Program-made: the position numbers and the translations under genes
Notes under the pieces: generated by a model
Databases searched by the model: none
Seen by the model: the letters and a program-made list of their open reading frames with translations, nothing else
Told to the model about the DNA's origin: nothing
Part shown: positions 7,969 to 16,138 of the stretch, piece by piece
Numbering within the stretch: the first letter of the stretch is position 1
Layout of the letters: every line of letters begins with the position of its first letter
Source of the DNA: JAAYJK01 sp964501655
Lineage (GTDB): Bacteria > Bacillota > Syntrophomonadia > Syntrophomonadales > Syntrophomonadaceae
Direction: 5' to 3'
Assembly (NCBI GenBank): GCA_964501655.1
Contig: CAZCTN010000031.1
Coordinates: forward strand, 1-40,474
Length of the DNA stretch: 40,474 nt

Positions 7969-8268
7969 CTAGTAAAGCCTTATCTCCATTAGCAGCACAC
8001 CCTGCTCCCTGATTTCGAACCTGGCTCTGGCCCCTTCATCTGCTTCTTCCTGGTATATTTCGTTGGCATCAGTTACATGATAACCATTGTCCTCTTCATC
8101 CCCAATGACAGGCATGAATACCCAGCCATTGTCATCCCGCTCCAATCGCAGCTGTTCTATTTCCCTCCTGGTTGAGTCAACCCCCATGTCTCCAATTATA
8201 TAATAATCCACAGCTATCTTTTGACTCCCATTCACCTGGGCAATCAGCCCGTCCAGGCTTATCTCCAT
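7969..8268 (-). CDS. Hypothetical acidic protein
   Basis: A 99-residue soluble acidic protein without recognisable domains. GGAAAGGAGAG lies 6 nt before the ATG at 8268. It sits 51 bp after the GIY-YIG-like gene on the same strand and is probably in the same operon. It has no membrane segment or cysteine pair. Confidence 0.65.
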   Translation of the reverse strand: MEISLDGLIAQVNGSQKIAVDYYIIGDMGVDSTRREIEQLRLERDDNGWVFMPVIGDEEDNGYHVTDANEIYQEEADEGARARFEIREQGVLLMEIRLY

Positions 8269-8319
8269 CTGTTTCTCTCCTTTCCAGCGCTTTGATAATC
8301 GGGTATATTCGGCAATATC

Positions 8320-9006
8320 CTATTTGGATTGCTCAATTATTCTTTTAAATATAGTGATAAAACTACTGTCGTATCTCTGCATCACCCCGTTAGTATTCCA
8401 CAGTCCCGAATCTCTTACCAGGACATTACTGCAGAAATTGCCCATCCAGTCTGGTGAAGGGGGATCCAAGACTTCCTTTTTCCAATTGCTTAATAGGGCA
8501 ACGGCGTTTTTTTGAATATATCTTAAAGCCTGCTTCTCTATATCGTTATCCTCAAAAGAAATCATCAGTACTTCCATCCGGCTGATCACTTCGCTTACCC
8601 GGACCTCCAATGGATGCTCCAGTTTCCTGACCGAGGCGTTAAACTGTTCATCCTCCCAGCTCTCACAGGAGATCTGCATCCTGGTCATCATAGCTGTGCC
8701 AATATGTTTGCGCAGCAGGGACAGACGATGGTTTCCCCCTCCGGTAAATACTCCGGCTATAGTCCCGCGATGTAATATCAGCTGGCTGTACATATCAGTT
8801 TTAGCCTCCAGGCGCGGGTAGCTCTCGACCCTAACTATCCGCGGTGCTCCAGACTCTTCCCGGTATTCTCCTTTTTCATAGAAAAAGCAACATCCCCACC
8901 GGGGTGAATGAGTTCGGCTGAGTTCAGCCAGGCTTATCTTTCTATCTCGGCGCTGTTCATACCCATCCAATATTTGGTATAATGCGTCCAGATCTGCTTT
9001 TCTCAT
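8320..9006 (-). CDS. GIY-YIG-like superfamily protein, probably degenerate
   Basis: A 228-residue protein. Residues about 30-105 resemble a GIY-YIG-like group with the pattern W-GCCFFYEKGE, PRIVRVES, LILHRG, GGNHRLSLLRKHIG. The tyrosines and glycines of the canonical GIY and YIG motifs are mostly replaced, so nuclease activity is doubtful. The ATG at 9006 overlaps the stop of the preceding small ORF as ATGA, which supports both this start and translational coupling. The frame extends to 9102 without a binding site. The family assignment is from pattern memory and is moderate at best. Confidence 0.55.
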   Translation of the reverse strand: MRKADLDALYQILDGYEQRRDRKISLAELSRTHSPRWGCCFFYEKGEYREESGAPRIVRVESYPRLEAKTDMYSQLILHRGTIAGVFTGGGNHRLSLLRKHIGTAMMTRMQISCESWEDEQFNASVRKLEHPLEVRVSEVISRMEVLMISFEDNDIEKQALRYIQKNAVALLSNWKKEVLDPPSPDWMGNFCSNVLVRDSGLWNTNGVMQRYDSSFITIFKRIIEQSK

Positions 9007-9233
9007 ACCGCCCTGCCTTTCGGCCCATCCACTTCTGCCAGCTCCCCATCCAACAACAACTGATGTTTGGTATTCTCCCCTGAAAAAGCAGCAAATTGCC
9101 ATGGGGCAACCAAAATGTACTGGTGCCCGTTTATCGGTGAATGGTGAACAATATCCTGGACAGATAACTGCTGCTTAATTTCGCTGAATTTGTTCAGCAG
9201 GGCGGTCAGCCCGACAACGCCGCTACCCGGCAT
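9003..9233 (-). CDS. Small hypothetical protein beside the assembly gap
   Basis: A 76-residue frame whose TGA overlaps the next gene's ATG by 4 nt. The start at 9233 lies inside the 55-bp duplicated gap edge. If the duplicate is collapsed, the sequence continuing at 9392 gives an in-frame TGA five codons upstream, so the ORF would be complete as called. No ribosome binding site is visible and I recognise no family. It may be an upstream partner of the GIY-YIG-like protein. Confidence 0.4.
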   Translation of the reverse strand: MPGSGVVGLTALLNKFSEIKQQLSVQDIVHHSPINGHQYILVAPWQFAAFSGENTKHQLLLDGELAEVDGPKGRAV

Positions 9234-9391
9234 GAANNNNNNNNNNNNNNNNNNNNNNNNNNNNNNNNNNNNNNNNNNNNNNNNNNNNNNNNNNNNNNNN
9301 NNNNNNNNNNNNNNNNNNNNNNNNNNNNNNNNNNNNCGCTGAATTTGTTCAGCAGGGCGGTCAGCCCGACAACGCCGCTACCCGGCATGAA
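9182..9391. other. Assembly gap (100 N) with identical 55-bp flanks
   Basis: Positions 9237-9336 are exactly 100 N, the conventional size for a gap of unknown length. The 55 bases before (9182-9236) are identical to the 55 after (9337-9391). This is what results when two contigs sharing a k-mer-length overlap are scaffolded without being merged. The true sequence may contain one copy and no gap. Confidence 0.9.
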
Positions 9392-9497
9392 CCGGAAGCA
9401 ATGTCAACCGCGCTGACGGGCCGCAAATGCCTGCTGATCGGGAAATTGCTAAAGTCTGCTGAATTGACTGCAACAGACTTTCTTTTGCAGTTGAAGT

Positions 9498-9962
9498 TTA
9501 AAGCATCATTTTCACATTTAGTGCCTTAAATGCTACTGCTGCCTGATCTCCCAGTTTATACCCGGTATTTCTGAATTTCTCCAAGGGCATGACTGTAGTC
9601 AGCAAATTATCGCCGATATTCAGGGTAACCCGGGCCATATAGTCACCTTCATCTATTTCTACTATACGGCCTTCCATTCGATTAACCAGACCCTTATTAG
9701 CGGGAAGCCTGCAAGATTCAGTTATTATTCCTGTCTGATATTCCGAAAACGGCTCTGTTTCGCCCTGAAGGTGCTGGTGAAAGGCTTCGCACTCTTCTTC
9801 GCTCTGGGTGCAATAACTTAGAGTCTCGCATTTTCCGCATTCTTCTACGGCTGGTTGCTGGTGCTAGGCAAAATTTTCCATGTATGCATGATGTTCTTTT
9901 TCGGTACCGGTACAAAAACCATAAACTTCGCAATTTCTGCATTCAGGATACGAATATTGCAT
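9498..9962 (-). pseudogene. Cys-rich protein with C-terminal Mop/TOBE domain, interrupted by an in-frame TAG
   Basis: One frame runs from ATG 9962 (AGGGGG upstream) to TAA 9498 with a single internal TAG at 9866-9864 (codon 33). Before and after the TAG are two copies of a C-x2-C-x5-C motif, Cys 8/11/17 and Cys 42/45/51, so the protein has an internal duplication of period 34. The last 60 residues form a Mop/TOBE molybdate-type domain (NRMEGRIVEIDEGDYMARV, TTVMPLEKFR, AVAFKALNV). The codon context GCC-TAG-CAC is one change from GCC-CAG-CAC. No start codon with a binding site follows the TAG, so the downstream part is not an independent gene. The options are a nonsense mutation, a sequencing error, or amber readthrough. 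The Cys arrays suggest metal or Fe-S binding. Confidence 0.7.
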
Positions 9963-9986
9963 TACCTGTTCCCCCTTTAATATAAC

Positions 9987-10062
9987 GAGGCGAAAAGCGG
10001 TCCGCCTCCTGGTTGCATCGATGGGTTGAAACTGCTCCGCAGTTTCTTCCGATGCTCTAACC
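9987..10062 (-). promoter_or_regulatory. Structured leader RNA upstream of the Cys-rich/Mop gene
   Basis: On the minus strand, three nested stems form one 52-nt element: GGTT/AACC (10062-10059 with 10014-10011), GCATCG/CGATGC (10055-10050 with 10020-10015) and GAAACTGC/GCAGTTTC (10046-10039 with 10035-10028). A second stem GAGGCG/CGCCTC (10008-10003 with 9992-9987) follows. No U-run comes after either, so they are not ordinary terminators. The position 25-100 nt ahead of a Mop-domain gene suggests a cis-regulatory RNA, possibly a molybdenum-cofactor type, but I cannot confirm the conserved core. Confidence 0.45.
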
Positions 10063-10180
10063 CCCTGTGATTTGTCTACTGCCTGCGGACCCCCGCCTGG
10101 TATTTTCAGGCAGTCAACAAGCGATGTATTCTTATCCCCCCCTTTGCTATAGTTATTTCAACACCAACACTTGCTCTCTT

Positions 10181-11191
10181 TTATTGATCAGACCTTTCTT
10201 CGCTGGTGTAGGGTGCGTAAGAAAAGTCCATATCATCCAGCGTTTGCTTCTGATAAAAAGCTTTCCACATATAACCCGCCAGCTGAAACAGCTTATCTCT
10301 ATTCTCTATCATTTCTATCCACTTTTTCGGTATAGCCTCTATTCCCATTTTTGTACCCAGTAAAGCACCCGTTATGCACCCGGTGGAATCACTATCTCCC
10401 GGATGATTGACAGCCGCAGACACACCCAGACTAAAATCTGACGGGAACTTGATAGCGCAGTACAATGCTATAGCCAGCGCCTCTTCAGCTACCCAGCCTT
10501 CTCCCAAGCGGTTGATGCTGTCGGCCGCACTTAGTTCAGAATCGGCCAGTTTTCTGGACAGATAAAGCTTGAGCAGAATTTCCCGGCTGCCATTATGGTG
10601 CCGGAGAATCTCCATCGAGGAGTCAAGGGCCTCCTCCAGGGAATTATCCTGCACCAGCCGGGCGGTTATATCCGCCAGTACACCCGCACTCAGGTATCCA
10701 CTGGGATGATCATGGGTCAACCGGGCAAAATCTGCTCCGCATATAAAAGCTTCCCCGGGGGGATAAGCCAATCCTGCCGGAGCTGCTCTCATAACTCCGC
10801 CGCAGCCTTTGCTGTCGTTGATCTTGCTATGAGTACAGGTCGTTCTTCTGATATGCAGGGCAGTCAAGCAGGTATGACCTGGTGCCCTGCGCTGTCCGTT
10901 GCAGTTCTGGCTTTCCATCCACTGCAGATAGGCCTTTAACACTTCATCAACCGGATCCAGCCCTGATTGTCTGGCCTGCAAACACCCCAGGGCGGTAGCT
11001 ATAGACATCTGAGTATCATCGGTATAAGTACCGGCCTTGAAACCATACCAGGGGTAAAGATCTTTCATTCCCCCGGCTCCGAATTCATTAATGATACCAC
11101 TCATATCCATGAATTCTATCGGAGCCCCCAGGGCATCGCCTATTGCCAAACCTAGCAGGCATCCCTGATACTTTAACAGAGCTGCTCCCAC
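10181..11191 (-). CDS. ADP-ribosylglycohydrolase family protein
   Basis: A 336-residue all-helical dinuclear-magnesium hydrolase of the DraG/ARH family. It removes ADP-ribose from proteins or other ADP-ribosylated targets in the cytoplasm. The motifs are GLAIGDALGAPIEF near the N-terminus, YTDDTQMS (metal ligands), a GCGGVMRAAP loop and NHPGDSDSTG with the second set of metal ligands near residue 268. All key residues are present. The start is GTG at 11191 with GGGGGGAG upstream. No ADP-ribosyltransferase or nitrogenase gene is visible nearby, so the target is unknown. Confidence 0.92.
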   Translation of the reverse strand: MGAALLKYQGCLLGLAIGDALGAPIEFMDMSGIINEFGAGGMKDLYPWYGFKAGTYTDDTQMSIATALGCLQARQSGLDPVDEVLKAYLQWMESQNCNGQRRAPGHTCLTALHIRRTTCTHSKINDSKGCGGVMRAAPAGLAYPPGEAFICGADFARLTHDHPSGYLSAGVLADITARLVQDNSLEEALDSSMEILRHHNGSREILLKLYLSRKLADSELSAADSINRLGEGWVAEEALAIALYCAIKFPSDFSLGVSAAVNHPGDSDSTGCITGALLGTKMGIEAIPKKWIEMIENRDKLFQLAGYMWKAFYQKQTLDDMDFSYAPYTSEERSDQ

Positions 11192-11645
11192 AATACTTCT
11201 CCCCCCTTTAGAAGCCCGGGCTGTAATTATTTCTCTTCTTTACTTACAGCCATACGGGATACAGTTTAGAATTATAAGTCGTCTGATCCCGGCACCAAGG
11301 ACTCCTCTCTGTCTTCAGTGCCCTATCCTAACTACGAACTATGACCACCTCACTTCCATAATGCTAGAAACCGATTAAATTTTTGAACTCCATTTAATTA
11401 TTGGTATTATTGCTATTGTTTTTATATTTGACACAAAACACCTCATTCCTTCTCCGAGCATTATTCGCCAATGAGTCTTTTTCTACTCGCCGGCAGGCCT
11501 GCTTGGAGAATGAAAAGACTCCTCCCTTTTAGTCCGATATGTATGACATTGCGGGCATACTCCCGTCCGTTCCAATGGTATTTCAGTAACCAAATAACAG
11601 CATTTCCATATTATATATCATCAGATAAGAAAGGAGATGATCCCT
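11192..11645. other. Intergenic region with a 9-bp inverted repeat
   Basis: About 450 bp between divergent genes. It contains an inverted repeat GAGTCTTTT (11473-11481) / AAAAGACTC (11513-11521) with a GC-rich inner stem. I see no confident promoter or coding region, and the plus-strand frame 11471-11710 is a shadow that overlaps the DNRLRE gene. Confidence 0.4.
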
Positions 11646-12275
11646 ATGCCCGATGGAAAAAAGCATTTTCATTACCATCCTTTAAACAGAATCTGTTTTA
11701 CTCCGGTTAAAGATGCTTATATATCAGAATTTTATCCGAACATTAACTTTGGAGATCGTTATTACCTATTTGCCAACCAATTTCAGGGCCGCAAGGATGA
11801 ATACCAGTCTTTGCTGAAATTCGATCTATGTGAAGACCGGTGCAGGATGATACCACCGAACAGCTTTATCACGGATGCCTGTTTGAGATTGTGGGTCTTT
11901 CGCAATGAGGTTCCCCAAAACAAAACCACTGATTTATGTGCTTATCCTGTACTCCAAAAATGGAGAGAACTGCAGGTAACCTGGAATACCCGGCCTTTAT
12001 TTGACCCAGGCAATTCTTTTTGCACCTGTGTTCCTCCCGGTTTCGTCAATGATTGGCTGGAAATAGACCTGACCAACCTGGTCAAAGCATGGTATAAAGG
12101 TTATGTGGTAAACAATGGCCTGCTGCTTAAATGCGATGAGCGTTTCGATAGTCTTTTGGCCTTTTACAGCCGTGAATTTAAGGACTCTACCTTCTGGCCC
12201 CGTCTATGTGTAACTTACGGGGTAAAATGCTGCGTAGATACCCACCGTCCCCGGATTAATTTCGCAGAATTATAG
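11646..12275 (+). CDS. DNRLRE domain-containing protein
   Basis: A 209-residue protein made almost entirely of a DNRLRE domain: a DAYISEFYPNINFGD start, SLLKFDL, a VTWNTRP strand, LEIDLTNLVKAWYKG and a final beta strand DSLLAFYSREF. The domain is a carbohydrate-binding-like beta-sandwich common in surface proteins of Bacillota and in disaggregatase-type enzymes. There is no signal peptide here, which is unusual if the protein is exported, and it contains many cysteines, including RLCVTYGVKCC. AAAGGAG followed by nine bases selects the ATG at 11646, since the one at 11637 is too close. It is monocistronic. Confidence 0.75.
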   Translation: MPDGKKHFHYHPLNRICFTPVKDAYISEFYPNINFGDRYYLFANQFQGRKDEYQSLLKFDLCEDRCRMIPPNSFITDACLRLWVFRNEVPQNKTTDLCAYPVLQKWRELQVTWNTRPLFDPGNSFCTCVPPGFVNDWLEIDLTNLVKAWYKGYVVNNGLLLKCDERFDSLLAFYSREFKDSTFWPRLCVTYGVKCCVDTHRPRINFAEL

Positions 12276-12297
12276 AATTGACCCATCCCACACCCTG

Positions 12298-12319
12298 GTG
12301 CCGGGATGCATCCCGGCAC
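12298..12319 (+). terminator. Perfect hairpin downstream of the DNRLRE gene
   Basis: GTGCCGGGAT and ATCCCGGCAC form a 10-bp stem with a 2-nt loop, 22 bp after the stop codon. There is no clear U-run, only pyrimidine-rich sequence. It is a likely 3' end structure, although termination efficiency is uncertain. Confidence 0.45.
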
Positions 12320-12446
12320 TGCTTACTCTCTCATATCCTGCAGCAAGGGATTTTACCATCAGAGAAAATACCTTTTATTTGGCTGGTTAAAACCTGTAAT
12401 GATTGTGATATATTAGTATAATAACTAATGACAGGTAGTATTTGCT

Positions 12447-13208
12447 ATGCAGAAAGAAAAAGCCCGGGCCAGCATCGACACCTGCGGCATATCAGCTTAT
12501 CAGCCTTTTTGGCGGGGAATCAAGGCCTCGATACCGATAGCGGTAGGTTATATTCCTATTGCGATTACTTTCGGACTGGTAGCCAGATCTTCCGGTATTC
12601 CGGATTATATAGCCCTTCTAATGTCTTTCATTGTCTTTGCCGGAGCAAGTCAATTTGTGGGGGTTAACTTGATTGCCCTGAGCACTAATCCCTGGGAAAT
12701 CATATTGACCACTTTCATATTAAATCTGCGTCATTTTCTTATGACTGCTTCTCTATCCCTACGTATTGATGTCTCCTTGTCCAAGACCTGGCGATTTCTC
12801 TTGGCTTTTGGAGTAACCGATGAAACATTCTCAGTAGCTTCCATGCAAAAGGATCAATTACTTTCTCCCTGGTTTATACTGGGCTTGAATATGTTGGCCT
12901 TTACCGCCTGGAATGCGGGTACCTGGGCAGGCATATTCCTGGCTGCGGGACTGCCTTCAGCCCTGCAGGCCAGTATGGGCATTGCTCTTTATACCATGTT
13001 TATAGCTTTGCTGGTGCCGGCTTTGAAGGTATCCCGTCCCATCTTCCTGGTGGTATTGATATCTGTCGCAATCAATTCCGCCTTGGCCTGGATACCCTTC
13101 AGCCAGGAATTGTCAACCGGTTGGAGGATTATTGTCAGCACCATTACAGCTGCGCTGGCTGGATCGATCCTTTTCCCCCGGGGGATTGGGGGGTCTGAAG
13201 ATGAATGA
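12447..13208 (+). CDS. azlC: AzlC family branched-chain amino acid permease, large subunit
   Basis: A 253-residue integral membrane protein and the large subunit of the AzlCD (BrnFE-type) exporter of branched-chain amino acids. Recognisable segments are PIAVGYIPIAITFGL, FAGASQFVGVNL and ILNLRHFLMTASL, the conserved AzlC signature including the LRH(F/L) motif. The ATG at 12447 is preceded by AGGT. The stop codon overlaps the azlD start by 8 nt (ATGAATGA), indicating coupled translation. In a peptide- or fatty-acid-fermenting anaerobe the pair would relieve amino acid excess. That role is inference. Confidence 0.9.
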   Translation: MQKEKARASIDTCGISAYQPFWRGIKASIPIAVGYIPIAITFGLVARSSGIPDYIALLMSFIVFAGASQFVGVNLIALSTNPWEIILTTFILNLRHFLMTASLSLRIDVSLSKTWRFLLAFGVTDETFSVASMQKDQLLSPWFILGLNMLAFTAWNAGTWAGIFLAAGLPSALQASMGIALYTMFIALLVPALKVSRPIFLVVLISVAINSALAWIPFSQELSTGWRIIVSTITAALAGSILFPRGIGGSEDE

Positions 13209-13503
13209 ACTGCTGATGGTGGTGGTCGGTATGGCAATAGTGACCTATTTGCCCCGCTTGACTCCTTTGGTCATACTGAGGGATAAAAAACTGCCGCCTT
13301 TCCTGGGAACCTTCCTGCAATTTGTTCCCTACGCTGTTTTGGCTGCACTAATTTTCCCCGGAATTCTTTCTTCCACCGGAGAAACCTCAACGGCAGCCGC
13401 CGGGGCTCTGGCCGCTTTTTTTCTGGCCTGGATGCGCCTTAATATAATGCTGGTGGTTATGGGGGGCATAGCCGGAGCTTATTTGGGAACATTACTGTTC
13501 TGA
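13201..13503 (+). CDS. azlD: AzlD family branched-chain amino acid transport protein, small subunit
   Basis: A 100-residue membrane protein with about four hydrophobic segments and the AzlD signature AIVTYLPRLTPL, followed by FLQFVPYAVLAALIFPG. It is the obligate partner of AzlC. The start at 13201 overlaps the azlC stop. An upstream extension of the frame to 13132 lies inside azlC and is not real. Confidence 0.9.
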   Translation: MNELLMVVVGMAIVTYLPRLTPLVILRDKKLPPFLGTFLQFVPYAVLAALIFPGILSSTGETSTAAAGALAAFFLAWMRLNIMLVVMGGIAGAYLGTLLF

Positions 13504-13520
13504 TGCTCCAGTTTTTCAAC

Positions 13521-14015
13521 CTATTGCAGACTATTAGGGATAACGGTGTTTGATACCAGCACCGGACTGAAATTTTTGCCCCGTTTTATGCCCAGGCTTA
13601 CATAATAGGCGCGATACTTGCTGAGATAAAGGCGACAGCATCCGCTGAGTTTCCTGGTTTGAATATCATGATACCTAAGCTGATCCCCCGCTTCGTATAT
13701 CCTCAACACCATTTCCTGTCCTCGCTGTCCCGACGATGCCTCTTCTGCTTGCTTCTCCTCCAGAAAATTCTTATTTATAGACCAGCAGGCCATCCATGCA
13801 TCATCCACCATCACCAGCTTGAGATGGTTTTCCAATTCCGCTGCCGTTTCTGTGTTATAAGCCATAATCTCGGGCGCGCTCTCGAAGTCCAATCCGTAAC
13901 GTAGTTCCCGGCCCCCTTGCTTATGGTCGGCCGGCCGAGACAGAGTTTTGAGAAACCAGTATATCACCAGGGCGAAGAATACCAGGAATCCGACTCCTAT
14001 TGCAGTTGGCAGCAA
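13521..14015 (-). CDS. Membrane-anchored DUF4912 domain protein
   Basis: A 164-residue protein with an N-terminal transmembrane helix (GVGFLVFFALVIYWFL) and a DUF4912-like domain. The domain has the WMACWSINKNFLEE element, a VLRIYEAGDQLRYHDIQ strand pair and YYVSLGIKRGKNFSPVLVSN at the C-terminus. DUF4912 proteins of Bacillota usually have the domain without an anchor, so a single-pass version is a variation. The start is TTG at 14015 with GGGGGG upstream. The function is unknown. It is convergent with azlCD. Confidence 0.7.
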   Translation of the reverse strand: MLPTAIGVGFLVFFALVIYWFLKTLSRPADHKQGGRELRYGLDFESAPEIMAYNTETAAELENHLKLVMVDDAWMACWSINKNFLEEKQAEEASSGQRGQEMVLRIYEAGDQLRYHDIQTRKLSGCCRLYLSKYRAYYVSLGIKRGKNFSPVLVSNTVIPNSLQ

Positions 14016-14215
14016 GGCTAATCCCCCCTCGAAATGAATTGTCTAGTTTATAGGCTTATTATGCCCTACTGTCTAATTAAAATTAGTTGGGATCGCCAAT
14101 AAGATGTGTTAATTTATGCCTGCAGGGAAGATTGAAGCATATGACGCAAACCTGTCCCGGGCACTGCAATAGATCTTCGCTTCCAGCAAAATATGCTGTT
14201 TAATCTTTCATCTGA

Positions 14216-15067
14216 TCAGTTATCAATACAGTATACCACCGCTAGTGTACCAGGTCCCACGTGCAGTCCTATTACCGGGCCTATAGATAAGGCCGGCACC
14301 TCCCGCTGGTATTCCTGGCCGAGGGTTCTGGCCAGTTCATCAGCCCGTTCCCGGTCATGTATATGGTGAACCAGCAGGTGCTTCAAACCATATTTGTCGG
14401 CATCTTCCTGCAGCAGATCGACGATACGTTTTATGGCTGCTTTGGTACCCCGGACCTTTTCTTTGACATCAGTCATACCATCGTTTACATATAATATGGG
14501 TCTGATTTTCAGCAGTGATCCCAGCAAGGCCGAAGCTCCGCCTATCCTGCCACCTTTGATTAAATATTCCAAGCTTTCCGGGACAAAATAAAATCGGATT
14601 TTTTCTCTGATCTCCCGGGCTACCTGCATGACTTCTTCCATCTTCTTACCGGCCCGGGCAGCTGCGGCAGCTTCAACTACTTGCAGCCCTAGCGCCATGC
14701 AGTTGGTTTTGGAATCGAACACCTCGATACAAGCCTGGGGATACTCTTCCAACAATATTTTTCTGGCATGCAGAGCCGACTCATAGGTGCCGCTCATTTT
14801 GGCCGATATGAATATACCCAGAACCTCCTCCTCGCGCATTATAATCTCTCTGAAGGTATCGATTATGGAACCCAGGGAGGGTTGGGATGAAGTGGGAATC
14901 ACTTTCTCCCGCTTAATTCGCTCATAAAAATCAATGTAATCCACCGCATTTTCGTCATATGATTCATCGGGGAAATTCACCCCCAGGTTTACCATTTTAA
15001 TATCCAGTTCCCTGCAGGTTTTTTCCGGTATGTAAGATGTACTATCGGTGACCAGCTTAACCGTCAT
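14216..15067 (-). CDS. DegV family fatty-acid-binding protein
   Basis: A 283-residue soluble two-domain protein of the DegV family. These proteins bind a long-chain fatty acid and, in FakB homologues, present it to fatty acid kinase. Conserved parts are DSTSYIP at the N-terminus, SSQPSLGSI, FISAKMSGTYESA, SKTNCMALG, and YLIKGGRIGGASALLGSLL followed by IRPIL. All are in their usual positions and the length is normal. AGAGGAGG precedes the ATG at 15067. No fakA gene is seen nearby. Confidence 0.92.
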   Translation of the reverse strand: MTVKLVTDSTSYIPEKTCRELDIKMVNLGVNFPDESYDENAVDYIDFYERIKREKVIPTSSQPSLGSIIDTFREIIMREEEVLGIFISAKMSGTYESALHARKILLEEYPQACIEVFDSKTNCMALGLQVVEAAAAARAGKKMEEVMQVAREIREKIRFYFVPESLEYLIKGGRIGGASALLGSLLKIRPILYVNDGMTDVKEKVRGTKAAIKRIVDLLQEDADKYGLKHLLVHHIHDRERADELARTLGQEYQREVPALSIGPVIGLHVGPGTLAVVYCIDN

Positions 15068-15427
15068 TATGTTAACCTCCTCTTATTTGCTCCTCCAACT
15101 AATGCGCTGGCGTCAGTTGGGATTTGGATTCCGGTGTACGGCCGGCACACACTGCTTGGCCCGCAGCCGACACTAACAGGTTTTACGGCTTTAGCCTGGA
15201 ACTTGTGTACGGTATTGTTGTCCTGGCCGTGCTCGGGATCGATACCACAAATATATTCTATTTGCTATCCAGTAATTTGTCGAGCAGGTAATCCTATCCG
15301 GGCGTGGGGTTTTATATAAGCCCTTGGTGCCGACCGCCAATATTTCCCTCCCTGCTTTAACACAGGTTGAATCCCCGGCAACAACTGCCGGTAATATATC
15401 ATGGGCAGAATCACAGCGGCTAGCCTT
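15068..15427. other. Intergenic region, possible gene remnant
   Basis: 360 bp without a supported gene. On the plus strand a hydrophobic stretch (FSLELVYGIVVLAVLGID, about 15185-15240) is readable but is broken by stops and has no start. It may be the relic of a membrane protein or chance. Confidence 0.3.
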
Positions 15428-15724
15428 TTATCTATTCAATAATATGGAAAGCAATGCTGCAGAAGCGCCTATAACCCCGGTGATGTAACCTAGTTTTTCC
15501 CATCCCAGCCTGCTGTTGTGCCGCTCTCCTTCCCGGTTGGCATCAAATCGGTCGAGACGACTCTCGCAGGCGTCTATCCGTTCTCTTATCCCATTGTAAT
15601 CTCGTATAAGGGTCTGTATTATCTCTATCTTCAGGAATACTTCGTCAATTTTCCGGTTAGCCTTGTCGATCTTCTCCTGCAGCTGCATAATAAGGTTCCA
15701 TTCCCGCTCATCGTCCCTGTTCAT
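15428..15724 (-). CDS. XhlA-like protein: coiled coil plus C-terminal membrane helix
   Basis: A 98-residue protein. Residues about 8-70 form a heptad-rich helix (LQEKIDKANRKIDEVFLKIE, followed by a basic-acidic coil) and residues about 75-96 are a single transmembrane helix (YITGVIGASAALLSILL). This is the architecture of the hemolysin/holin-associated XhlA family, found in prophages but also as isolated chromosomal genes. GGGAGGTG selects ATG 15724. No other phage gene is nearby, so the role here is open. Confidence 0.65.
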   Translation of the reverse strand: MNRDDEREWNLIMQLQEKIDKANRKIDEVFLKIEIIQTLIRDYNGIRERIDACESRLDRFDANREGERHNSRLGWEKLGYITGVIGASAALLSILLNR

Positions 15725-15925
15725 ATGCTGCACCTCCCTGGAATGTTTTTACATTATTATATGAAATACCGGGGGCGGGTTTACCTGCTGCCAGGCAATA
15801 TGAATAATTGCGCTAAACAGCCGGCCAGATGAAAGCCTTCCTGCCATTTACCGGAACTGAGATCAACAGAATAAAGTCGGTGGGTATGGTACAACTTATG
15901 ATGTGAGAGGAAAGAAAGGAGCGAA

Positions 15926-16138
15926 ATGGGTATGCGAATAAGCGCTGGCAATAAACTGGTGGGCAGCATAATGGAAGTAAAACCGGGGCAGGATATGACC
16001 GAAGTGATCCTGGATATCGGAGACCAGGCCGTTACAGCTACTATTACTTCGGGAGCCGCCAGTGACATGAACCTGAAGCAAGGCGATCAGGTTTTTGCCG
16101 TTTTTAATTCGACCTCGGTTGCTCTGATTAAAGGATAA
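15926..16138 (+). CDS. Molbindin (single Mop/TOBE domain)
   Basis: A 70-residue protein consisting of one Mop domain: ISAGNKLVGSIMEVKPGQ, VILDIGDQAVTATITSGAA, LKQGDQVFAVFNSTSVAL. Such molbindins bind molybdate or tungstate as oligomers and act as stores or delivery proteins in the cytoplasm. AAAGGAG precedes two in-frame ATGs (15926 and 15932), and the second aligns with the usual MRISA start. It is divergent from the XhlA-like gene. It is relevant because the window also holds a molybdopterin enzyme and another Mop-domain gene. Confidence 0.9.
   Translation: MGMRISAGNKLVGSIMEVKPGQDMTEVILDIGDQAVTATITSGAASDMNLKQGDQVFAVFNSTSVALIKG

Noticed and set aside
15428..15724. Prophage lysis gene
   Set aside because: The protein is XhlA-like, but no endolysin, tail or other phage gene is adjacent, so I do not call a prophage.
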